The notes under the pieces: model-generated
Seen by the model: the letters and a program-made list of their open reading frames with translations, nothing else
Databases searched by the model: none
Told to the model about the DNA's origin: nothing
Made by a program: the position numbers and the translations under genes
Shown: positions 18,695 to 28,042 of the stretch, piece by piece
Layout: every line of letters begins with the position of its first letter
Numbering within the stretch: the first letter of the stretch is position 1
Source of the DNA: an uncultured Acetatifactor sp.
Lineage (GTDB): Bacteria; Bacillota; Clostridia; Lachnospirales; Lachnospiraceae
Reading direction: 5' to 3'
DNA length: 64,000 nt
Assembly: GCA_934433135.1 (NCBI GenBank)
Contig: CAKRZO010000008.1
Span: forward strand, 62,001 to 126,000

Positions 18695-19963
18695 ATGCCT
18701 AAAAACATTACGGAAAAAGATTTGAAACGCGGACAATTTATGTATCTGCTGGAGGCGGCTTTGGAATATCTGATTTCGATCCTCGTGGCCGGATCCTTTT
18801 TGGCCACTCTGACGAAAGCGCTCGGTTTTACCGACAGTCTCACGGGAATTTTATCCTCTGTGATTTCCCTTGGCTGTCTGTTTCAGATGCTCTCTGTCTT
18901 CTATCGTCCGAAACAGGTCAAAAAGCTGGTGCTCTTTATGAGCGTCTTAAATCAGCTTCTTTTTATGCTACTTTACGTAATCCCTGTTTTTTCTTTTTCC
19001 GCCAAAATCAAAACGATTCTTTTCGTCGTTTTCATTTTTCTGGCGTATCTGATCTATAACTTTGCTCATCCGAAAAAGATGAACTGGCTGATGTCCCTGA
19101 TCGATGATCATCACAGAGGCCGTTTTACAGCCGATAAGGAAATTCTGTCCCTGCTTACCGGCATGGCGTTTTCCTATGGAATGGGAACTTTAACGGATTA
19201 TTTTTCGGAAAAAGGGCAGACCCGTACTGCTTTCATCCTATCAGCAGCCGTCATCTTTCTGCTGATGTTGTTCCATACGCTGACCATGCTCCTTACGCCG
19301 GAACCGCATCGTACCGACAAGCCGGTCAGCAGTCTGAAGGCAACGCTTCGGGATCTGGTACATAACAAAAATATCCTGCATGTAACCATCCTTTTCATGC
19401 TCTATTATATGGCTATGTATATCGCCACTCCTTTTTACGGAACCTACCAGATTCAGGAGTTAGGTTTTTCCTTAAAACTGGTATCCATTCTGACCATTGC
19501 CATGAGTCTTGTGCGAATTGCCTGCTCCAGATTTTGGGGCGCCTATGCAGACAAAAATTCTTTTGCCAAAATGATCCGGCTGTGCCTGCTTTTTCTCTCT
19601 GCCTGCTATCTGTTTGCTTCTTTTGCCGTCCCGGCGAACGGCACCGTTATGTTTCTGCTGTATTACCTGTGTCACGGCATTGCCCAAGGCGGAATTAACA
19701 GCGCTTTAACCAATCTGGTCTTTGACTATGCACCTTATGAAACGCGTTCGGATTCCCTGGCGGTCTGTCAGGCCGCTTCCGGTTTGTGCGGTTTTCTGGC
19801 AACCTTACTCGGCAGCCGGCTGGTTTCCCATATTCAGGCTTCCGGAAATACATTCTTAGGATTCCCGCTATACGCACAGCAGGTAATGTCTGCCATCGCC
19901 TGCTGCATTACCATCGGCGCCGTTTTTTATACATCTGCCGCATTCCGCAAGAAGGAGGCCTGA
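18695..19963 (+). CDS. MFS transporter
   Basis: A 422-residue protein with about twelve membrane helices in two halves separated by a charged loop near residues 205-225 (EPHRTDKPVSSLKATLRDLV). GGAGG precedes the start. The substrate cannot be read from sequence; the divergent LacI-family regulator suggests a sugar or nucleoside. Confidence 0.88.
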   Translation: MPKNITEKDLKRGQFMYLLEAALEYLISILVAGSFLATLTKALGFTDSLTGILSSVISLGCLFQMLSVFYRPKQVKKLVLFMSVLNQLLFMLLYVIPVFSFSAKIKTILFVVFIFLAYLIYNFAHPKKMNWLMSLIDDHHRGRFTADKEILSLLTGMAFSYGMGTLTDYFSEKGQTRTAFILSAAVIFLLMLFHTLTMLLTPEPHRTDKPVSSLKATLRDLVHNKNILHVTILFMLYYMAMYIATPFYGTYQIQELGFSLKLVSILTIAMSLVRIACSRFWGAYADKNSFAKMIRLCLLFLSACYLFASFAVPANGTVMFLLYYLCHGIAQGGINSALTNLVFDYAPYETRSDSLAVCQAASGLCGFLATLLGSRLVSHIQASGNTFLGFPLYAQQVMSAIACCITIGAVFYTSAAFRKKEA

Positions 19964-19983
19964 TTTTTACTTACATTTCGTTT

Positions 19984-20151
19984 TCACAAAAGCAATGATA
20001 GCTTGTAAATTTCGTTCCATTGGTCGTCCTGCATCCATTCATCCTCCAATGTTATATCATTTGCATTCTCGGCATTTGCATATAGTTTATCTCTATTTAA
20101 TTCTATAAATCGTTTAAAATCATATTTCTTACCGTTTCCATGAGTTATCAT
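19984..20151 (-). CDS. Small acidic hypothetical protein
   Basis: 55 residues from the ATG at 20151 (GGAAGAG site seven to eight bases upstream), starting MITHGNGKKYDFKRFIELNR and ending with an acidic stretch. No family recognised. It starts 5 bases after the stop of the upstream glycosyltransferase gene, so it is probably co-transcribed. Confidence 0.45.
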   Translation of the reverse strand: MITHGNGKKYDFKRFIELNRDKLYANAENANDITLEDEWMQDDQWNEIYKLSLLL

Positions 20152-20156
20152 GCCCC

Positions 20157-21821
20157 CTACTCTTCCCAATACGCCACCCCATAGCACTCCGTCACGTGTT
20201 CCGTGGCAAATCCCGCTTCGGTAAAATAACTTTCCGCATTATAAGGATAAACAAAAACCACATCCCTTGTCTCTTCCCCGGGTGAGAGGTCAAAATGATA
20301 CCGACCGACAGACAACACGGTACGGAAAGCCAGTTCTCCCTCAGAATAGACCACCGTATCCAGATATTCCTGCGGCGGAATTTTCTTATAAAGCATGACA
20401 TTGGCATAGTTCAAATTCAGGATGCCAATGGAGCCGTCTGTCAATTCCTCCGCCCGGTCAATGGCCTCTTCATAACGATACCAATGCATATGTGACAGAA
20501 GGGAATACCCATAATTCTCATAATTCACACCGAAAGATGCCTGGGAATACAGATAATATCCAAAGCAACCGGTATACAGGACGCAACACAGACAAACTAT
20601 AATCGCCTGTACTTGTCTTGCTGTGTTTTTTTTCGTCTGCTTCCCTTCCTGACTTTGTGTCAGTCTCTCTACCAATCTTCCTGCCAGAATCCGTACACAG
20701 CGAATCCCCAGAACACCATACAGAATAATGGGAATGTGAATGAAATTAACTTTATAGTATTTTGCCGTATCGATATTGCAGCCCATAAGAAAAGCCAATA
20801 CGAACCAGACTGCCAGTATGCTGTGCAAAGGCAGCTTTCTCTTGCGGAAAATCCACTGTACAAAAATCACCAGATGGTACAACAGGCCGATCAAAATAAA
20901 AGGTGTGGTAACATAGTAATAAGATCCCACCGCTTCGTTGCTGATCCACCAGATATCATCATGTTGTGCCCAAAGCATGGCCAGCATCCACAAAAATCTT
21001 CTTTTGAAAGCCGAAAGGGAAAGTCCCATTTCGCCGGTACGCATTGCCTGCAGCTTCGGAATTGAACCGAGCGCTGTCCGTATTTCCGGAATCCAGCCGA
21101 AATTCACCGCCAGAAACAACATCAGAGGCAGCGCCAGCAAAAAGAGCAGAATGCCCGCGCCAAGCAGGCTCCTGTCAAAACAAAAACGCTTGCGGTAAAG
21201 CAGAAGGCAAAGCACAATCATCACCGGCACCAGAACCCAGGTCAGTGCATAGCAATATAAGGTAAGTCCGAAAAAGAGCGCTGCTCCCCAGATGCTTTTT
21301 CTCTTTCCGTTCAGGTATCTGCATAGAAAAAGCACTGCAAACAGAAGCATCGGAACCGCCAGATTGGCATCCAGGCCAAACCGTGACTGCTGGATATGCC
21401 ATGGATTGATGGCAAGAAACGCGGCAAAGGCAAGTCCGGTTTTTTCGGAAAAAAGTTCTTTTCCCAGTTCATAAACTGACAGAATACTGATGCACCCAAG
21501 AATGGCCTGAGGCAGCCTTATGGTCCAGGTGCTGATGCCGAACAAAGCAAACAAAGGCATGGTCAGATAAGAATACAGCACACTCATACCGCTTCCCCAG
21601 ACTGTATAATAAACCGGTCTGGTATAACCGTAGGAATCCGTTCCGTACTTCATGACCGCCCAGGAATTGTAGGCGGAATAGGCTTCGTCCTGATGCAATC
21701 CCATGGGGCTTTTATCCAGAAAAAGAAGTCGTGCAAGTGTTCCGATCACGAAAATCAGACCTAGCCACAGCTTCGGGTTTTTCCATTCTTTCCTGATGTT
21801 CTGTACAATCTTTCCTGCCAT
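20157..21821 (-). CDS. Polytopic GT-C glycosyltransferase (GT39/ArnT-like)
   Basis: A 554-residue membrane protein with about eleven helices. The first extracytoplasmic loop carries MGLHQDEAYSAYNSWAV; its Asp-Glu pair is the usual catalytic site of GT39/GT83-type enzymes, which transfer sugar from a polyprenyl-phosphate carrier outside the membrane. A soluble C-terminal domain follows residue 440. It is the last of four large glycosyltransferase-like genes on this strand, suggesting decoration of a cell-surface polymer. Confidence 0.85.
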   Translation of the reverse strand: MAGKIVQNIRKEWKNPKLWLGLIFVIGTLARLLFLDKSPMGLHQDEAYSAYNSWAVMKYGTDSYGYTRPVYYTVWGSGMSVLYSYLTMPLFALFGISTWTIRLPQAILGCISILSVYELGKELFSEKTGLAFAAFLAINPWHIQQSRFGLDANLAVPMLLFAVLFLCRYLNGKRKSIWGAALFFGLTLYCYALTWVLVPVMIVLCLLLYRKRFCFDRSLLGAGILLFLLALPLMLFLAVNFGWIPEIRTALGSIPKLQAMRTGEMGLSLSAFKRRFLWMLAMLWAQHDDIWWISNEAVGSYYYVTTPFILIGLLYHLVIFVQWIFRKRKLPLHSILAVWFVLAFLMGCNIDTAKYYKVNFIHIPIILYGVLGIRCVRILAGRLVERLTQSQEGKQTKKNTARQVQAIIVCLCCVLYTGCFGYYLYSQASFGVNYENYGYSLLSHMHWYRYEEAIDRAEELTDGSIGILNLNYANVMLYKKIPPQEYLDTVVYSEGELAFRTVLSVGRYHFDLSPGEETRDVVFVYPYNAESYFTEAGFATEHVTECYGVAYWEE

Positions 21822-21896
21822 CTTTTTCCTACCCTTCTTTTTCCTGCTTTTTTATGTTCGGGATGTGCCTTAACATTTATATTATGATATGATATC

Positions 21897-22064
21897 AGGG
21901 TCCAAAGATCAAAAAGCCGTTCGTGCTTGCACGATTAGGCTTTTGAACTTGGGACCCGCCAAACATGAGGAAGTAGCGATTTACGTAGTAAACCAGCGGA
22001 TTCCGAATGTTTTAGAATTGCGGGAACTGCTTTGCAGCGGAGCAATTCGTAATATCAAATGAGC
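21897..22064. repeat. Dispersed repeat family C, copy 1 (one end missing)
   Basis: About 168 bases nearly identical (roughly 95%) to the inverted copy at 47295-47481. It contains nested stems (GGGTC with GACCC; GCCGTTCGTGC region with GCACGA-TAGGC) and the motif gcgggaactgctttgcagcgg. The right terminal repeat seen in the other copy is absent here. The rest of the gap to 22135 holds short palindromes (gagcaagctc) and no gene. Confidence 0.85.
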
Positions 22065-22135
22065 AAGCTCCCAAGAGTGAGCAAGCTCACTCTGGCTCTC
22101 TTGCGCTCAGTGTACCATAAGCTCACGAATTCGTG

Positions 22136-23704
22136 CTATGGCAGGCGATAAACTGCCATGTGTTCGGTTCCCGCCAGTCTCTCTGCCCCTCTTTGTATCA
22201 GGAGTTTCTCTACTTCCCCGTCCGGAAGCAGCGCAATATAAGCCGACTGCAGTTCGTCTATTTGTTCCGTCACATATGCCTGGGTGCAGAAATTAATGCC
22301 GAAACCTTCCGGCACCATATAAAGCAGCCCCCAGGTAGCCGGTATGCTTTCTCCGTTTACGATATCGGAAGCCAGCCAGATCACCGTGTTTTCATACCGG
22401 TTCTGCGCTCTTTTTTTCTCATTCACTGCCGGAAGCAGCTTCTCATCCAGCTGCGCTTCCAGTTCTTTTGCCTCTTCGTGCAGTTCCTTCGTGCCGTAAG
22501 CCACCTGCCAGTCATAAGGAGCAGAAGCCTTGATCACAAAAAAATAGAGGCACAAAACCGCTGTCAGTCCCTGAAGGAACCATGCTTTCTTTTCCGTCAT
22601 GCCGATCCAGACCAGACCCGTTGCAATGAAGATCATCAAGTGCTTGGAACCCTCTCCCATCCGATAAAACAAAAACAATGCCAGTATCATGGCGGCTGTA
22701 ATCAGAAACTGAAACAGGTAGATTACCCTCTCCGGTTTTTCCTGTTTTTTACAAAGAGAATAAACATACCGGATGCCAAGCAGAAAAGCAATGCTTCCCG
22801 TCACACCGTACAAAGCTCCGGAAAACAGCCCGTAGCGGACACCGTCCTTTAAATAATACGTAAACAGCCTTGAAAATTTCTGAAACAAGGTTCGAAAAAT
22901 GTAAGAAATCCCTGCTCCGAAGCCTTCCGTTCCGAACAAGGACAGCCACTCGGTTTCCACAATCGGCTCAATATAAGCGGAACAGGATTTTTTTGTCACC
23001 CAAAAGTAAGCCCCGGTTGTAACACCAATTACCGCAAAGGAAACTGCTGCGCCCTTAAACCGGTATTTTTTCCAGGCAAAATATCCGGGAAGAAGGAAAA
23101 ACAATCCCAGATAAGGTCTGGAAAGCATCAGAAAAGCCGCTATCAGGAACATGCCAACAAGCTTTCCCATATGCTCTTTTTGAAACCAACTAAACGCAAG
23201 ACCCGCAAATAAAATACCGAGAGCCATACAAAGGGATTCCGGCATCCCTGACAAAATATATCTGCTAAAGGGCACAAAAGCTGCCAACAGTACAAGAACA
23301 CAGACGCTCTGCCTTTTGTTCGGTTTTGCCAAAAAAGCGAAACCTCCCATTGCCGCCATACAGAAAAACAGGCTGGCGTAAACCGGAGAGGTGAGATTCC
23401 ATCCGAACAGCTTCCCCCAGATTACCCAGGGAAGCAGAATTACCGGACTCCAGGCCGCATAAGGGTAGACGCTTCCATGCGCCTCATTAAAACCGAACCA
23501 CCCTATCGGATGACCGTAAGCTATGATTCCCTCTACCTGTTTGTAATACATCAGTTCATCATTCCAATAAGAAGCCGGCAAAAAAACATCCCAAAGATTT
23601 CCGCCTTTGCACCATCCGTAAATGACTGCCCCCGCAAGTGGGAAAATTGCAAAAAGCAATATCGTTATAATCCGCTGTCTTTTCTCTTTCACTCTAATCC
23701 TCAT
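22136..23704 (-). CDS. Polytopic membrane protein, probable GT-C glycosyltransferase
   Basis: A 522-residue protein with about ten membrane helices and a soluble tail after residue 395. An early loop has YWNDELMYYKQVEG, whose Asp-Glu resembles the GT-C catalytic pair. The annotated ATG at 23704 lies inside a family B repeat and has no ribosome binding site. A GTG at 23692 has GAGG five bases upstream and may be the real start. Probably acts with neighbouring glycosyltransferases on a surface glycan. Confidence 0.75.
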   Translation of the reverse strand: MRIRVKEKRQRIITILLFAIFPLAGAVIYGWCKGGNLWDVFLPASYWNDELMYYKQVEGIIAYGHPIGWFGFNEAHGSVYPYAAWSPVILLPWVIWGKLFGWNLTSPVYASLFFCMAAMGGFAFLAKPNKRQSVCVLVLLAAFVPFSRYILSGMPESLCMALGILFAGLAFSWFQKEHMGKLVGMFLIAAFLMLSRPYLGLFFLLPGYFAWKKYRFKGAAVSFAVIGVTTGAYFWVTKKSCSAYIEPIVETEWLSLFGTEGFGAGISYIFRTLFQKFSRLFTYYLKDGVRYGLFSGALYGVTGSIAFLLGIRYVYSLCKKQEKPERVIYLFQFLITAAMILALFLFYRMGEGSKHLMIFIATGLVWIGMTEKKAWFLQGLTAVLCLYFFVIKASAPYDWQVAYGTKELHEEAKELEAQLDEKLLPAVNEKKRAQNRYENTVIWLASDIVNGESIPATWGLLYMVPEGFGINFCTQAYVTEQIDELQSAYIALLPDGEVEKLLIQRGAERLAGTEHMAVYRLP

Positions 23705-23856
23705 TTCTGAGCGACTTTGTCGTGAAGAGGCGAAGAGAAATTTGCGCAGGCGATTTCTCTTCTGCCATCAAAGCAATTTGTTTTCGCTCAGAAACAAATT
23801 ACGGTGTAAAAAATCAGCGTTTCAACGTGATTTTTCACATTAATCTCCATTCCGCG
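23694..23856. repeat. Dispersed repeat family B, copy 1
   Basis: The first ~74 bases (23694-23767) match the inverted copy near 49552-49627 at about 93%, and 23837-23856 matches 49535-49554. The middle differs between copies, so the element is modular. It includes complementary pieces such as gcgacttt-gtcg and agagaaat-gcgc-gcgatttctct that fold into hairpins. Confidence 0.8.
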
Positions 23857-23867
23857 TTTAATAGAAC

Positions 23868-25595
23868 TCAAAAATGAACCAGGATATAATCACCCTTATC
23901 TACAATAGATCCTTCCGCCGGAAAGTGCGGCAGACTCACAGCTTCTTTTTCCGCTTCCAGATTCGGTGTCTTTCCTGCATACGCTTTCAGTTCATATCCA
24001 TGCATGGCAAAAAAAGCAATCAGCTCCTCTTCCGTATCAAATGCGGTTCGTCCCCACTCAATAACGGACAGGGAAGGTGTCTGCGCCACCCACACACCGT
24101 ATTCCCTCTGAAACTTTTCCAGAAGATGTTCGTCTAAAAGTTCCGTAAGTCGCAGCATCTTATAATACGTATCACTTCCATATTTGACATAAGCATCCCC
24201 GATGATACTTTCCGGAACCAGATAAGTCCCTGTAAAAAGAACAGGTTTGGAAGTATCATAACTTTTTTCCAGCTCATAAGCGACCATCTGCGCCGTGTTT
24301 TTGGCATCCTCATATTTCCTGTCATCCACGTAAAACCAATGATTCATATCTACGCATTGGTTCAAAAGAAAAATCCCTGTCAGGAGACAGCCTGCCGACC
24401 ATAACCCTTTCCCCTTCTTGGATATTTTGGCCGAAGGTTTTGCTTCCGCCGATGCAGAATCCGCTTCTTTGGCTTTGCCCTTCCCGGAAATTTTCAGTGG
24501 AATCTCCCGGATTGCAGCTGACAACCTACGTAACGCCAACAGTGTCAGGAAAAATCCCCAGGCACTGAAAACCGGCAGAAATTGTGCCGAACGGTACAAA
24601 GTAGCCTTCCCTTCAATAAAAATCAGCAGATAAGAAGCGATCAGCCCTCCGAGAAAAAGAACCGGAATCCGGAAATCCCTTCTTCGTATGCCATAGACAA
24701 CCGCACACACTGCCGCGCAAAGGACGGCAATCACATAATATCGGATCGGCAGATAGGCATAACCGAAGATGCCGTACATAACAATCACGCGCTTTAAGAT
24801 CATTCCCAGTTCACTGAATGCTCCCGGCGTCATCATCCAGCCGAGCATTTCACTTACGGATCTTCTGACTGCCTGATCCGACAAGCTTTCCAGCCCGAAT
24901 ATGGCAATACAGCCGCTTACGATAAGACTTCGCAGCAAGACCGATACAACAGTAACGGCAGCCGCTCCGCATAACGGCAGAAAAACGCCTTTTTTCTCCT
25001 TGCCGGCAATCCTCAGGCTGCACAAAACCAGGAGAACTCCCATAATATAAACAATCATAAAGGATTCGTAACATCCCACTGCAACTACCAGGCTGAGAAC
25101 ACTCCCTGCCCAGGCGGATTTTTTCTTTTCCGAAACCGCAGATAAAAAACAGCACAAACTGATCCCGCTAAAAAGATACCCGATGGAAATCCCATTATGC
25201 AGATAGTACGTATAAACCTCGCTGATTAACGGATTGGACAAAAAGAGGCAGGCAAAAAGGAAGTAACCTGCTTTCGGCATAAGTTCCCCGAAAACCCGTT
25301 CCAGCAAAACCGCCCAGACAGTCACCGCTGCCATAAAGAGAAGTACACCGATCAAATCTGTCAAAAACGGAGCTATGGACGCTACCGGGACAATCTTATT
25401 GAGCAAAAATATCACCCAGCGTCCCACAATGGCCGCCAGTCCTTCCTCAAAGTATGCAATGCTCGGCGTGTCATCAATTCCTATGGTATGATGTGTAATC
25501 AGATACCCGTAACTGAAAACCGCTGTCAGACTCAGCAGCAAAACATAATATTTATTTTTCCAGAAGCCCCTGTAAGACTTAAGCCATTCTCCCAT
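23868..25595 (-). CDS. GtrII-like membrane glucosyltransferase
   Basis: A 575-residue protein with about eleven membrane helices. THHTIGIDDTPSIAYFEEG in the first loop and YYLHNGISIGYLFSG resemble the glucosyltransferase GtrII family, which adds glucose to O-antigen or teichoic-acid-like polymers from a lipid carrier. A charged Ala/Lys/Glu segment (about 375-400) precedes the last helix, and the C-terminal 150 residues are extracytoplasmic. It is in a run with three other membrane glycosyltransferases. Confidence 0.8.
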   Translation of the reverse strand: MGEWLKSYRGFWKNKYYVLLLSLTAVFSYGYLITHHTIGIDDTPSIAYFEEGLAAIVGRWVIFLLNKIVPVASIAPFLTDLIGVLLFMAAVTVWAVLLERVFGELMPKAGYFLFACLFLSNPLISEVYTYYLHNGISIGYLFSGISLCCFLSAVSEKKKSAWAGSVLSLVVAVGCYESFMIVYIMGVLLVLCSLRIAGKEKKGVFLPLCGAAAVTVVSVLLRSLIVSGCIAIFGLESLSDQAVRRSVSEMLGWMMTPGAFSELGMILKRVIVMYGIFGYAYLPIRYYVIAVLCAAVCAVVYGIRRRDFRIPVLFLGGLIASYLLIFIEGKATLYRSAQFLPVFSAWGFFLTLLALRRLSAAIREIPLKISGKGKAKEADSASAEAKPSAKISKKGKGLWSAGCLLTGIFLLNQCVDMNHWFYVDDRKYEDAKNTAQMVAYELEKSYDTSKPVLFTGTYLVPESIIGDAYVKYGSDTYYKMLRLTELLDEHLLEKFQREYGVWVAQTPSLSVIEWGRTAFDTEEELIAFFAMHGYELKAYAGKTPNLEAEKEAVSLPHFPAEGSIVDKGDYILVHF

Positions 25596-25716
25596 ATTTT
25601 CCGCTTTCTCCCGCTCTTTTTGCTTTATTCTGTTCTCCCATCCTTTGTCTGCTTCCCGGTATTCCTCCGGTTCCTTCTTTGCTCTCCGATCCGCAGGTGT
25701 TTTTACACTACCGGTA

Positions 25717-25904
25717 CTGCAACGTAACAGTTCAGACGCGCCATTCGCAAAACCGCGCTTTCAGCGATTTTCCGCTGCTTCGCAGCTTTTTGTCGCATCT
25801 GTAAGATGCGATGCTCATGTAACTTGGCGCTTAAGCTCAGACAGATTTTCATGTGAGCATGAAATCTGCCCACAAGAATGCCTGGCTGAACTGTTACGCT
25901 GCAG
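25717..25904. repeat. MITE-like element, dispersed repeat family A (complete copy)
   Basis: A 188-bp element bounded by 19-base inverted repeats with one mismatch (ctgcaacgtaacagttcag at 25717-25735; its complement at 25886-25904). The interior holds several hairpins (gcatctgtaagatgc; catgtgagcatg). There is no transposase. Related ends occur at 15601-15625 and 35810-35846. Its right part encodes the C-terminus of the neighbouring glycosyltransferase. Confidence 0.85.
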
Positions 25905-27362
25905 TTTATAAATCACAAAATCATAATACATATAGTGGAAGCGCAAGGCTTCCTCCCATGTGTAACGCTCTGCCATCCGATCCGGTGTATCGCCGTCAAA
26001 ACAGATATACCACACCGTTCCGCCACGATCCTCCAGCTGATACCACTGCGTAAACGCATCGGTATTGACAAATGGGAGACTGTACAACTTATAACCATAA
26101 AGGAAGTATTGCTTTTCCGGGTGATAAACATTCAGAAAAATCGTATGCTCTGAAGGTCCCATGATGCAGTCTTCTTCCTTTACATTTTCCTTTAAAAAGG
26201 TTTCATAGGTCTGAAGCCCCGGATCGTATTCCAAAGAAAGTTCCGAAGCATACTGCGCCAGAAAGCATCCGGCTGCAACAGCAAAAACCACGGTTTTGAT
26301 CTTCCGGGAAGATATCTGTCTCATGCCGGTGGCATACCACAGGGCAAGACTTCCGAATCCCGGAAAAGCGTATCTTCCCAGGAAGCAGGGATTTACATAA
26401 AGAGAGACCAAAGCTCCCGTAAGTGCCGTCAGACCGATTGCCGCCATTCCGAGCCCTGCGCTGTATTCTTTTTGACTGCGCATACGATCTACGGCATAAT
26501 AGCCCAAAAAGACCGTCAGCCCCATACCGGCAAATACCACAATGGGAATCGGTGTCTCCAGTGCGGAAAACCATTCTTTGCAATAGTCCATAAACGTATA
26601 AAGCGTCGGAATCGCCTCCGCACTCCTTGCTCCGGAATCATTGGCAATCCTTAACTGCATCTGATGAAGCGTCACCAAAAGCCAGGGGGAATAAATCACA
26701 CTTACCGTAATGCCGCTGATAAAATACCCTTTCAGCATGGAAAACTTCTTCCGGATCAGAATCGCACCCAGAAATAACAGATACAGAAAAACCATCTGAA
26801 TCATGGCAAACGTGTGACAATAAACCGCACACAGGCCGGACAGACAGAATATCGTCCACCGTACAAAGGATCGGTTTCCCCGATACAGATCCACTGCACT
26901 TAAGCCAGCCAGCGTCATAAAGAACAACGCTGCCGCATACATCCGCACATTACCGGCCTGTACCGTCATAATCGGCATAAAAAGGGAGAAGACCATGAAC
27001 CAGACGGAAGTCTGCTTATCAAACAGTTTTTTGACATAATACTTCCCTAAAAGCAGATAACCGAACATAAAAAGCACGGACAAAAGCTTTAAAGCCCAGA
27101 AATGTGTTCCTCCGCCGCATAAATGGTAAAAAATCTTCAGTAAAACATAATAAAACGGCGAATGGTCATCCACCGCAGTAATATAAATCAAATCCATCCA
27201 GGATCTGGAAACCATGGATGCTGAATAAGCTTCATCATACCACAAATTCGGAGAAATGCAAAATGCTCCCCAGACTGCCAGACCGATAAACGGCAGCACC
27301 TTCCACCAGAAAGAATATCCCATGCCCTGCCGCTTCTGCCCTTTTTTCGTTTTTTGTTCCAT
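25815..27362 (-). CDS. Polytopic GT-C glycosyltransferase with repeat-derived C-terminus
   Basis: About 515 residues. SPNLWYDEAYSASMVSRSW near residue 45 is the GT39-type Asp-Glu catalytic loop; about ten helices follow. The last ~29 residues (from LQRNSSARHSCG to RQVT) are translated from the family A element, so the ancestral protein probably ended near DFVIYKL. The ATG at 27362 is favoured because GGGGA lies just before it; an ATG at 27374 is also possible. A promoter is visible at 27453-27481. Confidence 0.85.
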   Translation of the reverse strand: MEQKTKKGQKRQGMGYSFWWKVLPFIGLAVWGAFCISPNLWYDEAYSASMVSRSWMDLIYITAVDDHSPFYYVLLKIFYHLCGGGTHFWALKLLSVLFMFGYLLLGKYYVKKLFDKQTSVWFMVFSLFMPIMTVQAGNVRMYAAALFFMTLAGLSAVDLYRGNRSFVRWTIFCLSGLCAVYCHTFAMIQMVFLYLLFLGAILIRKKFSMLKGYFISGITVSVIYSPWLLVTLHQMQLRIANDSGARSAEAIPTLYTFMDYCKEWFSALETPIPIVVFAGMGLTVFLGYYAVDRMRSQKEYSAGLGMAAIGLTALTGALVSLYVNPCFLGRYAFPGFGSLALWYATGMRQISSRKIKTVVFAVAAGCFLAQYASELSLEYDPGLQTYETFLKENVKEEDCIMGPSEHTIFLNVYHPEKQYFLYGYKLYSLPFVNTDAFTQWYQLEDRGGTVWYICFDGDTPDRMAERYTWEEALRFHYMYYDFVIYKLQRNSSARHSCGQISCSHENLSELKRQVT

Positions 27363-27452
27363 TTTAATCCCCATTCTGCAGACGCATTTGCATCGGAAGA
27401 AGCACGTCTCTTCCCATGCCCATACGCCGAAAACTTTTCCTACTGTAACACG

Positions 27453-27481
27453 ATTATACTCTAAGCCAAAAGAATTGACAA
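27453..27481 (-). promoter_or_regulatory. Promoter of the glycosyltransferase run
   Basis: On the minus strand, TTGTCA (27476-27481), a 17-base spacer and TATAAT (27453-27458). Confidence 0.75.
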
Positions 27482-27583
27482 GCTATATTCAGCCAAATTC
27501 TTTTACGTCATTATACGGCGGTGTTACTGTACAGACCCAGTAAAAGTTCATTGTTTATTTCGCTGAAAATAAAAAACTTTTTT

Positions 27584-27744
27584 TGTGGATAACCTTAGGC
27601 CTTTTCAAAAACCGTGTTGATGGCATCTTAGAAAGGCTTTTTTTGTAATTGTTATCCACTTTTTTCTTTATCAATGATTTAAAAAGTCTTGAATTACATG
27701 CTTTTTCTTAATTCCTTTTTCTCTTTTTTTACAACTTATCCACA
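27584..27744. other. Cluster of three DnaA-box sequences in AT-rich DNA
   Basis: Exact DnaA box TTATCCACA occurs at 27736-27744 and, on the other strand, at 27584-27592 (TGTGGATAA). A one-mismatch box TTATCCACT is at 27652-27660. The surrounding gene-free stretch (about 27540-27780) is rich in T and A runs. No dnaA, dnaN or other origin gene is in the window. It could be a DnaA-titrating site or part of an origin; function is inferred. Confidence 0.6.
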
Positions 27745-27833
27745 GTCAAAATGACGAAGTCATTTGAACGGCCGATTTGCTATTTCCCGTATTTCTGATA
27801 CAATAGAAAGAAAGTTATAGGAAGGTGAACAAA

Positions 27834-28034
27834 GTGGATATCCGTAATCTTGATCCTAAAACAAAGAACTATATCAAGAACCTGGAACATACCATAGACA
27901 TTCAAAATGAATTGATCGAGGCACAGGAAAAGATCATTCATTATCAGAAAATGCAGATTGAACAGCAGCAAAAATACGTCCAAAAAGTACAGGCTTCGTT
28001 AGACCACTTAAAAACGATAGAAAAAGAAAGGTAA
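27834..28034 (+). CDS. Small coiled-coil protein of IS66-type element
   Basis: 66 residues starting at GTG 27834 with AGGAAGG eight bases upstream. It is almost entirely a coiled coil (DIQNELIEAQEKIIHYQKMQ). Small proteins like this precede the IS66-type transposase gene in clostridial elements, as here, nine bases upstream of the transposase fragment. With the transposase broken it is probably a relic. Confidence 0.6.
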   Translation: MDIRNLDPKTKNYIKNLEHTIDIQNELIEAQEKIIHYQKMQIEQQQKYVQKVQASLDHLKTIEKER

Positions 28035-28042
28035 CTATTAAG

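Noticed and set aside
27540..27780. Chromosomal oriC
   Set aside because: Three DnaA boxes are present, but there is no dnaA/dnaN/rpmH context and no clear unwinding element; kept only as a DnaA-box cluster.
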